In this document: positions 1 through 8,681 of the stretch, piece after piece
Position numbering within the stretch: position 1 is the first letter of the stretch
How the letters are laid out: each line of letters opens with the position of its first letter
NCBI RefSeq assembly: GCF_003640395.1
Contig: NZ_RBZQ01000001.1
Location: forward strand, 372,001 to 436,000
Length of the DNA: 64,000 nt
Source of the DNA: Stutzerimonas urumqiensis
GTDB lineage: Bacteria; Pseudomonadota; Gammaproteobacteria; Pseudomonadales; Pseudomonadaceae
Reading direction: 5' to 3'
Made by a program: the position numbers and the translations under genes
The notes under the pieces: model-generated
The model's input: the letters and a program-made list of their open reading frames with translations, nothing else
What the model was told of the DNA's origin: nothing
Databases searched by the model: none

Positions 1-252
1 ATCGCCGGCCTTGAAGCTGTCGTACAGGAAGCGAATGTCGCCGCCGGCGCAGAAGGCTTTCTCGCCGTTCGCGCGCAGCACCACGGCGTGAATGGCCGGG
101 TCCTCGGCCCACTCGGCGAGCTGGCCGTGCAACTGGCGGATCATGTCCAGCGTCAGCGCGTTGAGGCCGGCGGGGCGATTGAGCGTCAGGTGGCCGATGC
201 GGTTGCGCACCGCCGACAGGACGGGGCGTTCGGTCGCTGGGGTGTCGGTCAT
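1..252 (-). CDS. Enoyl-CoA hydratase/isomerase family protein, probable 3-hydroxyisobutyryl-CoA hydrolase (N-terminal part only)
   Basis: Only the first 84 codons are inside the window; the rest lies left of position 1. The frame reads as a crotonase-fold protein: an N-terminal strand with NRPAGLNALT (about residues 24-33) and the oxyanion-hole segment AFCAGGDIRFLYDSF (about 65-79). The AGGDIRFLY form is more typical of 3-hydroxyisobutyryl-CoA hydrolases than of plain enoyl-CoA hydratases (AGADIKE). Its ATG overlaps the TGA of mmsB as ATGA, so the two are translationally coupled. In valine degradation this enzyme would release 3-hydroxyisobutyrate, the substrate of MmsB. The subfamily call is inferred from context plus this motif. 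Confidence 0.8.
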   Translation of the reverse strand, partial: MTDTPATERPVLSAVRNRIGHLTLNRPAGLNALTLDMIRQLHGQLAEWAEDPAIHAVVLRANGEKAFCAGGDIRFLYDSFKAGD

Positions 253-1142
253 AGGTCGTCGCCTTTGCGGTACTGGTTGATGATCGCGGAGAAGTCCAAC
301 CCGCCGTGCCCCTGCGCGCTGAAGGCCTGGTAGAGCTGCTGGGCGAGGGCGCCGAGGATCACCGGCTGGCGGATCTGCCTGGCCGCTTCGGTGGCCAGGC
401 CCAGGTCCTTGAGCATCAGGTCGCTGCCGAAGCCGCCGGAGTAGCCGCGCGCAGCCGGCGCCGTTTCGATCACGCCGGGGAAGGGGTTGTAGGTGTCCGA
501 GCTCCAGCAGCGGCCGCTGGAGGTGTTGATCACGCCGGCGAGGGTCTTCGCGTCCATCCCGAGGGCGACACCGAGGCTCATGGCTTCGGCCACGCCGATC
601 ATCGAGATGCCGAGCAGCATGTTGTTCGCCACCTTGGCGACCTGGCCGTTGCCGGCCGCGCCGCAGTGCACGATGTTCTTGCCCATCGCGGCGAGGATCG
701 GCTGGGCGAAGGCGAAGTCTTCGGTCGCGCCGCCGACCATGAAGGTCAGGGTGCCGGCCGCCGCGCCGCCGGTGCCGCCGGAGACAGGCGCATCGAGCAT
801 CGGGTTGCCGTGGGCGCGGGCGGCCTCTGCCACCTCGCGGGCGCTGTGCGGGTCGATGGTCGAGCAGTCGATCAGCCGCACGCCGGGGCGCACGCGGGCG
901 AGCAGGCCGTCGTCGCCGAGGTAGACGGCTTTCACGTGCGCGGCGGCGGGCAGCATGGTGATGATGAGTTCGGCGTCGCCGGTGGCGATCTCGGCGGGCG
1001 AGTGGGCCGTCGCGCCGGCTTCGACCAGGCTGCCGACGGCCGCTTCCGAAAGGTCGAATACGCTCAGCCGGTGGCCGGCCTTGAGCAGGTTGCGGGCCAT
1101 GGGCGCACCCATGTTGCCGAGGCCGATGAATCCGATGTGCAT
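249..1142 (-). CDS. mmsB: 3-hydroxyisobutyrate dehydrogenase
   Basis: Oxidises 3-hydroxyisobutyrate to methylmalonate semialdehyde with NAD in the valine catabolic pathway. The 297-residue protein has the usual family length, an N-terminal Rossmann motif GFIGLGNMGAPMARNL (4-19), the substrate-binding signature DAPVSGGTGG (117-126) and the catalytic lysine in GQVAKVANNM (Lys170). It lies between the enoyl-CoA hydratase and the hydrolase gene, with a four-base ATGA overlap to the latter. About 170 bp of repeat-containing DNA separates it from the upstream hydratase gene, so it may be partly uncoupled from mmsA. MmsB is the best fit; tartronate-semialdehyde reductase is a related alternative that the operon context argues against. 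Confidence 0.93.
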   Translation of the reverse strand: MHIGFIGLGNMGAPMARNLLKAGHRLSVFDLSEAAVGSLVEAGATAHSPAEIATGDAELIITMLPAAAHVKAVYLGDDGLLARVRPGVRLIDCSTIDPHSAREVAEAARAHGNPMLDAPVSGGTGGAAAGTLTFMVGGATEDFAFAQPILAAMGKNIVHCGAAGNGQVAKVANNMLLGISMIGVAEAMSLGVALGMDAKTLAGVINTSSGRCWSSDTYNPFPGVIETAPAARGYSGGFGSDLMLKDLGLATEAARQIRQPVILGALAQQLYQAFSAQGHGGLDFSAIINQYRKGDDL

Positions 1143-1222
1143 GAGGTGTTCCTCTTGTTCTTGTTGTCGGGTCTGGCGCGATCGCCGGGGCGATGGGCTG
1201 CCAGCCTATACGCCGGTTCGAC

Positions 1223-1303
1223 GGCGGGTTGTTCGCTTCGCTCCTGAACCCGCCCTACGGGCTGTGTGGGCGCCGTAGGGTGCGTTCGCGGAGCGCTGCA
1301 CCG
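1223..1303. repeat. Dispersed GTAGGG-type palindromic repeats between mmsB and the enoyl-CoA hydratase gene
   Basis: Two imperfect palindromes lie head to head. One at 1223-1258 ends in GCCCTAC. The other starts with GTAGGGTGCG at 1275 and pairs with CGCTGCACC near 1300. Related copies occur at 48092-48114, 60856-61052, 61137-61180 and 62557-62594. They behave as short dispersed repeats able to form hairpins in intergenic mRNA. Confidence 0.6.
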
Positions 1304-1313
1304 GACGGTCTGT

Positions 1314-2087
1314 TCAACGATGCCTGAAGTCCGGTTTGCGCTTTTCGGCGAAGGCGCTCATGCCTTCCTTCTGATCCGCGGTGGCGAATACGGCATGGAA
1401 CACCCGCCGCTCGAAGCGGATGCCTTCGGCCAGCGTGGTCTCGAAGGCGCGGTTGACGCTCTCCTTGATCATCATGGTCGCCGGCAGCGATTTCTCGGCG
1501 ATCTGCCGGGCGGCCTCGAGCGCTTCGTCGATCAGCTTGTCCACCGGCACGATGCGCGACACCAGCCCGGATCGCTCGGCTTCCTCGGCATCCATCTGCC
1601 GGCCGGTCAGGCACAGGTCCATCGCCTTGGCCTTGCCGATGGCTCGCGTCAGCCGCTGGGTGCCGCCGATGCCGGGCAGCACGCCGAGGTTGACCTCCGG
1701 CTGGCCGAAGCGCGCGTTGTCGGCGGCGATGATGAAGTCGCACATCAGCGCCAGCTCGCAGCCGCCGCCGAGCGCGTAGCCGGCCACGGCGGCGATCAGC
1801 GGCTTGCGCCGGGTGGCGATGCGGTCGGCCTCGGCGAAGAAGTCGTCAAGATAGACCTGCGGGTAGGCGAGGGCGGCCATCTCCTTGATGTCGGCGCCGG
1901 CGGCGAAGGCCTTCGGCGAGCCGGTCAGCACCACGCAGCCGATGCCGGGGTCGGCCTCCAGTTCGCCGAGGGCGGCGTTGAGCTCGCTGATCAACTCGGC
2001 GTTCAGCGCATTGAGCGCCTGCGGTCGGTTGAGCGTGATCAGCGCGACACGCTCGCGACGCTCGAGGAGCAGGGTCTGGTAGTCCAT
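1314..2087 (-). CDS. Enoyl-CoA hydratase
   Basis: Crotonase-superfamily enzyme of 257 residues that hydrates 2-enoyl-CoA; in this operon the likely substrate is methacrylyl-CoA from valine. It shows the oxyanion-hole segment [11 protein letters not shown] (60-70), [13 protein letters not shown] (105-117) with catalytic Glu111, and [13 protein letters not shown] (127-139) with the second catalytic Glu131. The two glutamates are 20 residues apart, as in the well-studied mitochondrial enzyme. It follows mmsA by 13 bases and has a GGAG ribosome-binding site, so the two are almost certainly co-transcribed. Which enoyl-CoA it prefers is inferred from neighbours only. Confidence 0.92.
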   Translation of the reverse strand: MDYQTLLLERRERVALITLNRPQALNALNAELISELNAALGELEADPGIGCVVLTGSPKAFAAGADIKEMAALAYPQVYLDDFFAEADRIATRRKPLIAAVAGYALGGGCELALMCDFIIAADNARFGQPEVNLGVLPGIGGTQRLTRAIGKAKAMDLCLTGRQMDAEEAERSGLVSRIVPVDKLIDEALEAARQIAEKSLPATMMIKESVNRAFETTLAEGIRFERRVFHAVFATADQKEGMSAFAEKRKPDFRHR

Positions 2088-2100
2088 CAGGGCCGCTCCG

Positions 2101-3606
2101 TCACTTGAGGTTGATGGTGGTGTTCACGGCGCCGCCCACTTCGTTTTCATCGAACCAGCGGGCGGTGACCGTCTTGGTCTGGGTGTAGAACTGCACCACC
2201 TGCTTGCCGTACGGGCCGAGGTCGCCGAGCTTGGAGCCGCGCGAGCCGGTGAAGGAGAACATCGGCACCGGCACCGGGATCGGCACGTTGATGCCCACCT
2301 GGCCGACGTCGATCTCCTCCTCGAAGTGCCGCGCCGCCGCGCCGGAGCGGGTGAAGATGGCGGTGCCGTTGCCGTTGGGGTTGTCGTTGATCAGCGCGAT
2401 CGCCTCGTCGAGCGTGGCCGCCTGCATCACGCACAGCACCGGGCCGAAGATTTCTTCCTGGTAGATGTCCATCTGCGGGGTGACGCCGGAGAACAGGGTC
2501 GGGCCGACGAAGTTGCCTTTCTCGTAGCCGGCGATCTGCGGGTTGCGGCCGTCGAGTTCCAGCGTGGCGCCTTCCTGCTCGCCGCGGGCGATCAGGCCGC
2601 TGACGCGGTCGAGCGCCGCGCACGACACGAGCGGGCCGAGGTCCGCGCCCGCCTCGGTGCCGGCGCTGACCTTGAGCGATTTCGCCTTGGCCGCCAGATC
2701 GGGAATCCACTGCTGCGCTTCGCCCACGAGGATCACCACCGACAGCGCCATGCAGCGCTGCCCCGCCGCACCGAAGGCGGCGCCGGCGATGGCGTTGAGC
2801 GTCTGCTCCTTGTGCGCGTCGGGCAGCACGATGGCGTGGTTCTTCGCGCCCATCATGCACTGCACGCGCTTGCCGGCTTCACTGGCGCGGCGATAGACGT
2901 GCGTGCCGACCTTCGTCGAGCCGACGAAGGACACCGCCTTGATGTCGCGGTGATCGCAGATGGCATTCACCGCATCGGCGCCGCCGTGCACCACGTTCAG
3001 CACGCCCGGCGGGATGCCGGCCTCCAGCGCCAGTTCGCACAGGCGCATGGTCACCATCGGGTCCTGTTCGGAGGGCTTGAGGACGAAGGTATTGCCGGTG
3101 GCGATGGCCATCGGAAACATCCACAGCGGGATCATCGCCGGGAAATTGAACGGCGTGATGCCGGCACAGACGCCCAGCGGTTGCAGCAGGGTGTAGGTGT
3201 CGACGCCGCCGGCGACGTTGTTGGCCAGCTCGCCGAGCTGCAGGTTGCCGATGCCGGCCGCGTGCTCGACCACTTCCAGCCCGCGGAACACGTCGCCCTC
3301 GGCGTCGGCCAGGGTCTTGCCCTGCTCGGCGGTGAGGATGGCGGCCAGCTCCTTCATGTTTTCGCGGATCAGCTGCTGGTACTTGAGGAAGATGCGCGAG
3401 CGCGCGCCGATCGGCGTCTTGCGCCAGGTCTTGAACGCGTCCTTGGCGCTGGCGACGGCGGCGTCGATTTCCTGCGCGGTGGCGAAGGGCACCCGCGCCA
3501 GCACCTCCTGGGTCGCCGGGTTGACGATGTCGCGCCATTCGGTGGTGGTGGATTCGACGAACTCGCCGCCGATCAGCAGCTTTACGGTAGGGATGGGCGT
3601 GGACAT
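2101..3606 (-). CDS. mmsA: Methylmalonate-semialdehyde dehydrogenase (CoA-acylating)
   Basis: Converts methylmalonate semialdehyde (and malonate semialdehyde) to propionyl-CoA (acetyl-CoA), the last step of valine degradation and also part of inositol and beta-alanine routes. The 501-residue protein is a full-length aldehyde dehydrogenase: NFPAM (154-158), the coenzyme-binding stretch FVGSTKVG (227-234) and the nucleophile in GQRCMALSV (Cys285). The segment GAKNHAIV (253-260) has Asn where hydrolytic ALDHs carry the general-base Glu, which is characteristic of the CoA-acylating MMSDH family. It is the first gene of the leftward operon, with a GGAGAG ribosome-binding site, and faces a LysR gene. 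Confidence 0.96.
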   Translation of the reverse strand: MSTPIPTVKLLIGGEFVESTTTEWRDIVNPATQEVLARVPFATAQEIDAAVASAKDAFKTWRKTPIGARSRIFLKYQQLIRENMKELAAILTAEQGKTLADAEGDVFRGLEVVEHAAGIGNLQLGELANNVAGGVDTYTLLQPLGVCAGITPFNFPAMIPLWMFPMAIATGNTFVLKPSEQDPMVTMRLCELALEAGIPPGVLNVVHGGADAVNAICDHRDIKAVSFVGSTKVGTHVYRRASEAGKRVQCMMGAKNHAIVLPDAHKEQTLNAIAGAAFGAAGQRCMALSVVILVGEAQQWIPDLAAKAKSLKVSAGTEAGADLGPLVSCAALDRVSGLIARGEQEGATLELDGRNPQIAGYEKGNFVGPTLFSGVTPQMDIYQEEIFGPVLCVMQAATLDEAIALINDNPNGNGTAIFTRSGAAARHFEEEIDVGQVGINVPIPVPVPMFSFTGSRGSKLGDLGPYGKQVVQFYTQTKTVTARWFDENEVGGAVNTTINLK

Positions 3607-3741
3607 GGGGCTCTCCGAAATTCGTTGTTGTCGAGCGGCCAGCGAGGGCTAACCTGAGCCTAGCAGTGCGTTTTTACTCATACCAACCCGCCGATCTGCA
3701 GAGGCGTTCTGCAGATTTGCACGACCGGATCACAAGACAGC

Positions 3742-4635
3742 ATGGACTGGGACAACCTGCGCTTCTTCCTCGAGGTCGCCCGCGCCGGGCGCCTGACCAC
3801 GGCCGCCCGGCGTCTGGGCGTCGATCACACCACCGTCTCGCGGCGGTTGCAGGCGCTGGAAAAGAGCATGGGATTGCAGCTCTTTCTGCGCGAGCCGGGC
3901 GGCTATGCGCTCACCGAAGCCGGGCGCGGCCTGCTGCCGAGGGTGGAAGCGATGGAAAGCGCCAGCGCGGCCATCGAACACGCGCTACCGAATCCGGGCG
4001 ACAAGCTCTCCGGGCAGGTGCGCATCGGCGCCACCGAGGGTTACGGCGCGCTGATGCTCGCCGGGCAGCTGGCGGCGCTCGGCGAGCGCTATCCGCACCT
4101 GAGCATCGACCTGCTGGCGCTACCGCGCGCGGTGCGGCTGTCGCGTCATGAAGCCGATATCGTCATCACGCTGGAGCGGCCGGAGCGCGGCCCGTTCATC
4201 ATCACGCGGCTGACCGACTACGTGCTGCGGCTGTACGCCTCGCGCGAGTACCTGGCGCGGCATGCGCCGATCAGGCGGCAGGAGGACCTCGCCGCGCATC
4301 GCTTCGTCAGCTACGTCGATGACTTGCTGTTCTCCAAGGAGCTGCTGTTCCTCGACGGGCTGGCCGATCCGCAGGCGGTGGGGCTGCGAAGCACCAGCGT
4401 ACTGGCGCAGCAGGAAGCGGTGGCGGCCGGCGCGGGGATCGCGATCCTGCCGGCGTTCGCGGCGGACCGGGACGCCCGCCTGCAGGTGCTGTTGCCGGAC
4501 GAGGTGCGCTTCACCCGCACCTTCTGGATGCTGATGCCGATCGAATTCAAGGACCTGGCGCGCATGCGCACGACCTGGGACTACCTCAAGGCGACCGCCG
4601 AGCAGGCCAGGGCCACGATGATGGGCGAGCCCTGA
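3742..4635 (+). CDS. LysR-family transcriptional regulator, probable regulator of the mms operon
   Basis: 297-residue LysR protein. The winged helix-turn-helix is at the N-terminus (about 4-61, with RLTTAARRLGVDHTTVSRRL as the recognition region), followed by a LysR substrate-binding domain starting about residue 90. It is divergently transcribed from mmsA across a 135-bp gap, the usual arrangement for a LysR regulator and its target. In P. aeruginosa the mms operon is, as I recall, controlled by the AraC-type MmsR, so a LysR here would be a different control logic. Its target is inferred from position only. The stop codon TGA overlaps the left end of the repeat element at 4632-4780. Confidence 0.85.
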   Translation: MDWDNLRFFLEVARAGRLTTAARRLGVDHTTVSRRLQALEKSMGLQLFLREPGGYALTEAGRGLLPRVEAMESASAAIEHALPNPGDKLSGQVRIGATEGYGALMLAGQLAALGERYPHLSIDLLALPRAVRLSRHEADIVITLERPERGPFIITRLTDYVLRLYASREYLARHAPIRRQEDLAAHRFVSYVDDLLFSKELLFLDGLADPQAVGLRSTSVLAQQEAVAAGAGIAILPAFAADRDARLQVLLPDEVRFTRTFWMLMPIEFKDLARMRTTWDYLKATAEQARATMMGEP

Positions 4636-4780
4636 GAGCCTGTTCACGATCAGCTGCGCGTCGGCCAAACGGTGGCGAAAGCATCGTCTGAATGCTCATT
4701 TACCGCCTGTAAACTCCGCGTCCTCCGCCACGTTCACCACCGTTTGGCTCTGGCTCGCAAGATCGTGAACAGGCTCTGAG
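4632..4780. mobile_element. MITE-like element: 139 bp with 15-bp terminal inverted repeats and 5-bp flanking direct repeat
   Basis: AGCCTGTTCACGATC at 4637-4651 is perfectly inverted at 4761-4775. A second inverted pair lies inside: GCCAAACGGTGGCGAA at 4664-4679 against TTCACCACCGTTTGGC at 4732-4747, one mismatch. Both outer ends are flanked by CTGAG (4632-4636 and 4776-4780), which fits a 5-bp target-site duplication. There is no ORF inside. The left CTGAG contains the LysR stop codon. These are hallmarks of a non-autonomous miniature inverted-repeat element; I cannot name the parent transposase. The long hairpin may also terminate transcription between the convergent LysR and thiolase genes. 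Confidence 0.75.
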
Positions 4781-4794
4781 CGCCCGTTGAGTGG

Positions 4795-5982
4795 TTACAA
4801 ACGCTCGAAAACGGCGGCGATGCCCTGGCCGCCGCCGATGCACATGGTCACCAGCGCATAGCGGCCGCCCGTGCGTTGCAGTTCGTAGAGCGCCTTGGTG
4901 GCGATGATCGCGCCGGTGGCGCCGACCGGGTGGCCGAGGGAGATGCCCGAGCCGTTGGGGTTGACCTTCTGCGGGTCCATGCCGAGTTCCTGGATCACGG
5001 CGCAGGCTTGCGCGGCGAAGGCTTCGTTGGCTTCGATCACGTCCATCTGCTCGAGCGACAAGCCGGTGCGTGCCAGCACCTGGCGCACCGCGGGGACCGG
5101 GCCGATGCCCATGTAGGCCGGCTCGACGCCGGCGTGGGCATAGCCGACCAGCCGGGCCAGCGGCTTGAGCCCCAGTGCGTCGGCGCGCTCGGCCGAGGCC
5201 AGCACCAGTGCCGCGGCGCCGTCGTTCAGGCCGGAGGCGTTGCCGGCGGTGACCGTGCCGTTGTCCTTCTGGAACACCGGCTTCATGCCGGCGAGCTGTT
5301 CGGCCGTCACCTCGCCGCGCACGTGTTCGTCGATCTCGAAGTGGGTGGTCCCTTTCCGTGTGTGGATCTCGACCGGCACGATCTGCTCGCGGAAGTAGCC
5401 CTGCTCGATGGCGTGGGCCGCCCGGCGCTGGCTTTGCGCGGCGAGCGCGTCCTGCTGCTCGCGGCCGATGGCGTAGCGCTTGGCGACGTTCTCCGCCGTG
5501 ATGCCCATATGGAAGCGGCCCCAGGGGTCGTGCAGCACGCCTTGCAGGTAGTCGATGGCCTGGCTGTCGCCCAGCCGGCCACCCCAGCGCAGGCCGGGCA
5601 GCATGTACGGTCCACGGCTCATGCTCTCGGCGCCGCCGCCGATCGCCACCTCGGTATCGCCGAGCAGGATCGCCTGGGCCGCCGAGACGATCGCCTGCAA
5701 TCCCGAGCCGCAGAGGCGGTTGACGTTGAAGGCGGGCGTTTCGATCGGGATACCGGCGTCGACCGCCGCCACGCGACTGAGGTAGGCGTCGGCCGGTTCG
5801 GTGGGAATGACGTTGCCCATCACCACGTGGCCGACTTCGTTCGGCTCGATGCCGGCGCGCTGGAGCGCGCCCTGGCAGGCGGCGGTGGCAAGGCGGGTGA
5901 GGGGGATATCCTTGAGCGAGCCCCCGAAGGAGCCGATGGCGGTGCGCGCGGCACCGAGAATGACGACATCGCGTGGGTTCAT
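4795..5982 (-). CDS. bktB: Acetyl-CoA acetyltransferase / beta-ketothiolase (BktB-like)
   Basis: Thiolase of 395 residues that condenses or cleaves 3-ketoacyl-CoA. The nucleophile Cys91 sits in [12 protein letters not shown], the catalytic His351 in GHPVGATGA and the second Cys381 in CIGGGQG. The whole sequence closely resembles the broad-specificity BktB thiolase of Cupriavidus, as I recall it, including the segments GGSLKD and [17 protein letters not shown]. The start chosen is the ATG at 5982 behind GGAG; an open frame continues far upstream but runs into the oppositely oriented FKBP gene. It is a single gene, with the repeat element downstream. A role in the branched-chain or short-chain acyl-CoA metabolism of the neighbouring operon is possible but not shown. 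Confidence 0.9.
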   Translation of the reverse strand: MNPRDVVILGAARTAIGSFGGSLKDIPLTRLATAACQGALQRAGIEPNEVGHVVMGNVIPTEPADAYLSRVAAVDAGIPIETPAFNVNRLCGSGLQAIVSAAQAILLGDTEVAIGGGAESMSRGPYMLPGLRWGGRLGDSQAIDYLQGVLHDPWGRFHMGITAENVAKRYAIGREQQDALAAQSQRRAAHAIEQGYFREQIVPVEIHTRKGTTHFEIDEHVRGEVTAEQLAGMKPVFQKDNGTVTAGNASGLNDGAAALVLASAERADALGLKPLARLVGYAHAGVEPAYMGIGPVPAVRQVLARTGLSLEQMDVIEANEAFAAQACAVIQELGMDPQKVNPNGSGISLGHPVGATGAIIATKALYELQRTGGRYALVTMCIGGGQGIAAVFERL

Positions 5983-6228
5983 GGTGGCTCCTGCGGCAGT
6001 GACGGCCGGCCTCGTTGTTCGGATGACGGGTCGGAACTTTATCAGCCGAGACGTTCGAAGTGAGACTGGGCGAAACCGCTCGGGGCGCCCCGCATCAGGA
6101 TGCCGCCATCGCGGCCTGTAAGGACCGTGTAAACCCGGGGGTGCGGCGGTAGCCAGTATTTCGGGAGCCCTGCTAAGCTCCGGCATCGTCAATGTCCGCC
6201 CCTGTCGGGCGCTAGAAAAGGAAACAGC

Positions 6229-7008
6229 ATGAGACATCACCGTTTGGCCTCTGCGATGGCCCTTGTCGGCCTGGTGCTGACTGGCTGCGACTCGCAGACC
6301 AGCGAAAGCGTCAAGCTCGAGACCCCGGCGCAGAAAGCGTCCTACGGCATCGGCCTGAACATGGGCAAGAGCCTGTCCCAGGAAGGCATGGATGACCTGG
6401 ACCCGAACGCCGTGGCGCTGGGTATCGAGGATGCCATCGGCGACAAGGAACCGAAGCTCACCGACGAACAGCTGATGGAAGCCTTCACCGCGCTTCAGGC
6501 CCGCGCCGAAGAGCGCCTGGCCGAGCAGAACAAGGCAGCCCTCGAAGCGGGCAAGAAGTTCCTCGAAGAAAACGCCAAGCGCGAAGGGGTGGTGACCACC
6601 GACTCGGGCCTGCAGTACGAAATCATCGAGAAGACCGAAGGCCCGCAGCCGGGTCCGGACGACGTCGTGACCGTGCATTACGAAGGTCGCCTGGCCGACG
6701 GCACCGTGTTCGACAGCTCGATCAAGCGCGGCACGCCGATCGATCTGCCGGTCAGCGGCGTGATCCCGGGTTGGGTCGAAGCGCTGCAACTGATGCACGA
6801 GGGCGAGAAGGCCAAGCTGTACATCCCGAGCGAGCTGGCCTATGGCGAGCAGAGCCCAAGCCCGCTGATTCCGGCCAACTCCGTACTGGTCTTCGACCTG
6901 GAACTGCTGGACATCAAGGACCAGGAAGGCGAGCAGGAAGCGCAGCCGGAAGCGGCCGAACCCGCAGCCCCGGCCGAGGCCGAAGCCGAACCTGCCACCG
7001 AGCAGTAA
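6229..7008 (+). CDS. FKBP-type peptidyl-prolyl cis-trans isomerase, lipoprotein
   Basis: 259-residue envelope PPIase of the FkpA/Mip type. The N-terminus is a lipoprotein signal with lipobox LTGC (Cys20). Residues about 30-110 form the alpha-helical FKBP_N dimerisation domain (SYGIGLNMGKSL), and about 125-225 the FKBP catalytic domain (VTVHYEGRLADGTVFDSS, AYGEQSPSPLIPANSVLVF). The last 30 residues are an Ala/Glu/Pro-rich acidic tail of unknown role. It is a single gene, followed by a strong terminator. It would assist folding of outer-membrane or periplasmic proteins. The lipobox implies membrane anchoring, unlike soluble FkpA. Confidence 0.93.
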   Translation: MRHHRLASAMALVGLVLTGCDSQTSESVKLETPAQKASYGIGLNMGKSLSQEGMDDLDPNAVALGIEDAIGDKEPKLTDEQLMEAFTALQARAEERLAEQNKAALEAGKKFLEENAKREGVVTTDSGLQYEIIEKTEGPQPGPDDVVTVHYEGRLADGTVFDSSIKRGTPIDLPVSGVIPGWVEALQLMHEGEKAKLYIPSELAYGEQSPSPLIPANSVLVFDLELLDIKDQEGEQEAQPEAAEPAAPAEAEAEPATEQ

Positions 7009-7032
7009 GCGAACGCCGGTTGTCCTGAAATG

Positions 7033-7058
7033 AAAAACCCCGCCTCGGCGGGGTTTTT
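7033..7058. terminator. Bidirectional rho-independent terminator
   Basis: Perfect stem CCCCGCC / GGCGGGG (7038-7044, 7047-7053) with a two-base loop, flanked by A5 and T5, so it can stop transcription from both the FKBP gene and the convergent DUF1206 gene. Confidence 0.93.
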
Positions 7059-7081
7059 CATTTTCAACGCCACGCTTGCGA

Positions 7082-7918
7082 CTAACGCCGACCCAGGCTG
7101 CCGTGGCCTATGCCCGGCGTATTGGCGACCACCTCGGCGATGTTGATGCGTCGCCACAGCGCCTCGGCGAAGCTGTAGGCCGCGAAGGCCAGCAGGCCCA
7201 GGCCGATCACCAGCAGCAGAAGCCCGCCGGATGGCAGCGACTGGAGGGCTTCCAGCGCGTCCTTCAGACCGGGCGGATTGGTCGGCTGGTAACGCGCACC
7301 GCCGACGAACAGCAAGCCCGCGATGATCAGAAACACCACCCCACGCGCCGCCAGGCCGAAGCGCGAGATCGGTCGCACCAGATTCATCTTGTCTTCGCCG
7401 CAGAGAAAGTAGCGCTCGTAGTCGACGCGCCAGGCCTTGATCAGGTGCGCGATGCCGACGCCCAGCGGGATCAGCGCCATCGCATAGATGAGCCACTTGG
7501 AGTTCTGCATGCCCAGAAAGCGCGACAGCAGATCGCTGCCCCCGCCCGAGCCGCCGCTGCCGAAACCCGACACCAGCATGCTCAGTGCGAACAGCGCCAG
7601 CAGGCCGTTGAACACGCCGCTGCCGATCAGGCCGGCACGGATCAGCAGGCCCTTGCCGTCCGTGCCATGTCGATCGGTGTCGCCGATCGCCTGGGTCAGC
7701 CGCCATGCCACGTGGGCGAACAGGCCGATGACGACCAGCCAGAGCAACGTCTCGCCGAACGGCTGGCCGAGGATGCGCTGGATCGCGCCGCGGGTGTCGA
7801 CCGTGTCGCCCGACCCGGTCGCCGCCAGGACGGCGAAAAAGGCGACGATGACGTACACCACACCCCGTGCCGCATAACCACTGCGTGCCAACCAGACCAC
7901 ACCGCGAGTCACGTTCAT
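7082..7918 (-). CDS. DUF1206 domain-containing integral membrane protein
   Basis: 278-residue inner-membrane protein with about six hydrophobic segments arranged as three similar two-helix units, each opening with a glycine/arginine-containing helix such as ARSGYAARGVVYVIVAF, LIRAGLIGSGVFNGLLALF and SRFGLAARGVVFLIIAGLL. That triplicated layout is diagnostic of the DUF1206 family, whose function is not known. A glycine/serine-rich linker (GFGSGGSGGGSD) separates units. The start at 7918 follows a clear GGAGG; the slightly earlier ATG overlaps that site and is unlikely. It is a single gene convergent with the FKBP gene. No function is assigned. Confidence 0.85.
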   Translation of the reverse strand: MNVTRGVVWLARSGYAARGVVYVIVAFFAVLAATGSGDTVDTRGAIQRILGQPFGETLLWLVVIGLFAHVAWRLTQAIGDTDRHGTDGKGLLIRAGLIGSGVFNGLLALFALSMLVSGFGSGGSGGGSDLLSRFLGMQNSKWLIYAMALIPLGVGIAHLIKAWRVDYERYFLCGEDKMNLVRPISRFGLAARGVVFLIIAGLLFVGGARYQPTNPPGLKDALEALQSLPSGGLLLLVIGLGLLAFAAYSFAEALWRRINIAEVVANTPGIGHGSLGRR

Positions 7919-8120
7919 CGATACCTCCGCCATGCCTGCCGCGACGTGCGGCCGCTCTACTGGATAGAGGCTGGCCGTCCGGGAGGGTTCATCCGCCGCC
8001 GATGCGCGGCGCGCCGGCCGGTGGTGCCGTGCCGTCGACATCCCGCGCCTGTGGGGGCGGTCGCCGCGTGGGCCGTCCGCGCGGTTCGGCGCGATGCAAG
8101 CCGGCATGGCGCAGGTTGTT

Positions 8121-8136
8121 GAGAAGCATTAACATC
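8121..8136. promoter_or_regulatory. Candidate Fur box upstream of the FecI-type sigma gene
   Basis: GAGAAGCATTAACATC lies about 27 bases before the sigma-factor start. Its first ten bases match the Fur consensus GATAATCATT at eight positions. Iron-starvation sigma factors are normally Fur-repressed, so the position makes sense, but the second half-site is weak. Confidence 0.35.
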
Positions 8137-8162
8137 CGCGGCTGCGAAACGGGAGGACGCGG

Positions 8163-8681
8163 ATGGCGACCGATGGCAGCATCCGGCAGCATGACCTGCA
8201 GGCGGTGTATCTGGAGCATCATGGCTGGCTGCACGGCTGGTTGCGGCGCCAGCTCGGTTGCCGCGATCGGGCGGCCGACCTGGCGCACGACACCTTCGTG
8301 CGCGTCCTCGCACGTGACCTCGACATTCGCCTGGTGCGCGAGCCGCGCGCCTACCTGCATACCATCGCCCGTGGCCTGCTGGTCGACCACTGGCGCCGTC
8401 GGCAGATCGAGGACGCCTACCTGCACGCGTTGGCATCCCAGCCCGAGCCCGAAGCGGCCTCGCCCGATCGCCAGGCGCTGGCGATCGAAACCCTGCTGCG
8501 AATCGACCGGATGCTCGCTGGCCTGTCCGCGCGGGCGCGCCAGGCCTTTCTACTGTCGCAGCTCGAGGGCTTGACCTACCTTGCCATCGCCGAGCGCCTG
8601 GGCGTGTCCGAACGGATGGTGAAAAAGTACATGGCCCAGGCGATGTACCAATGTCTGCTGTTACAGGCGGAGGATCGGTGA
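8163..8681 (+). CDS. RNA polymerase sigma factor, ECF / FecI (iron-starvation) type
   Basis: 172-residue ECF sigma factor. Region 2 lies about residues 10-80 (YLEHHGWLHGWLRRQLGC, DLAHDTFVRVLAR) and region 4 about 118-165 (SARARQAFLLSQLEGLTYLAIAERLGVSERMVKKYMAQA in pieces), with no other domain. It starts with ATG behind GGGAGGA. Its TGA overlaps the GTG of the FecR-type gene (GTGA), and a TonB-dependent receptor with a signalling domain follows. This is the classical surface-signalling trio in which siderophore binding releases the sigma factor to transcribe the receptor gene. Confidence 0.93.
   Translation: MATDGSIRQHDLQAVYLEHHGWLHGWLRRQLGCRDRAADLAHDTFVRVLARDLDIRLVREPRAYLHTIARGLLVDHWRRRQIEDAYLHALASQPEPEAASPDRQALAIETLLRIDRMLAGLSARARQAFLLSQLEGLTYLAIAERLGVSERMVKKYMAQAMYQCLLLQAEDR

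Noticed and set aside
4795..6798. 667-residue open frame including the thiolase on the minus strand
   Set aside because: The upstream 270 codons run antisense through the FKBP gene and have no family similarity; the thiolase starts at 5982 behind GGAG.
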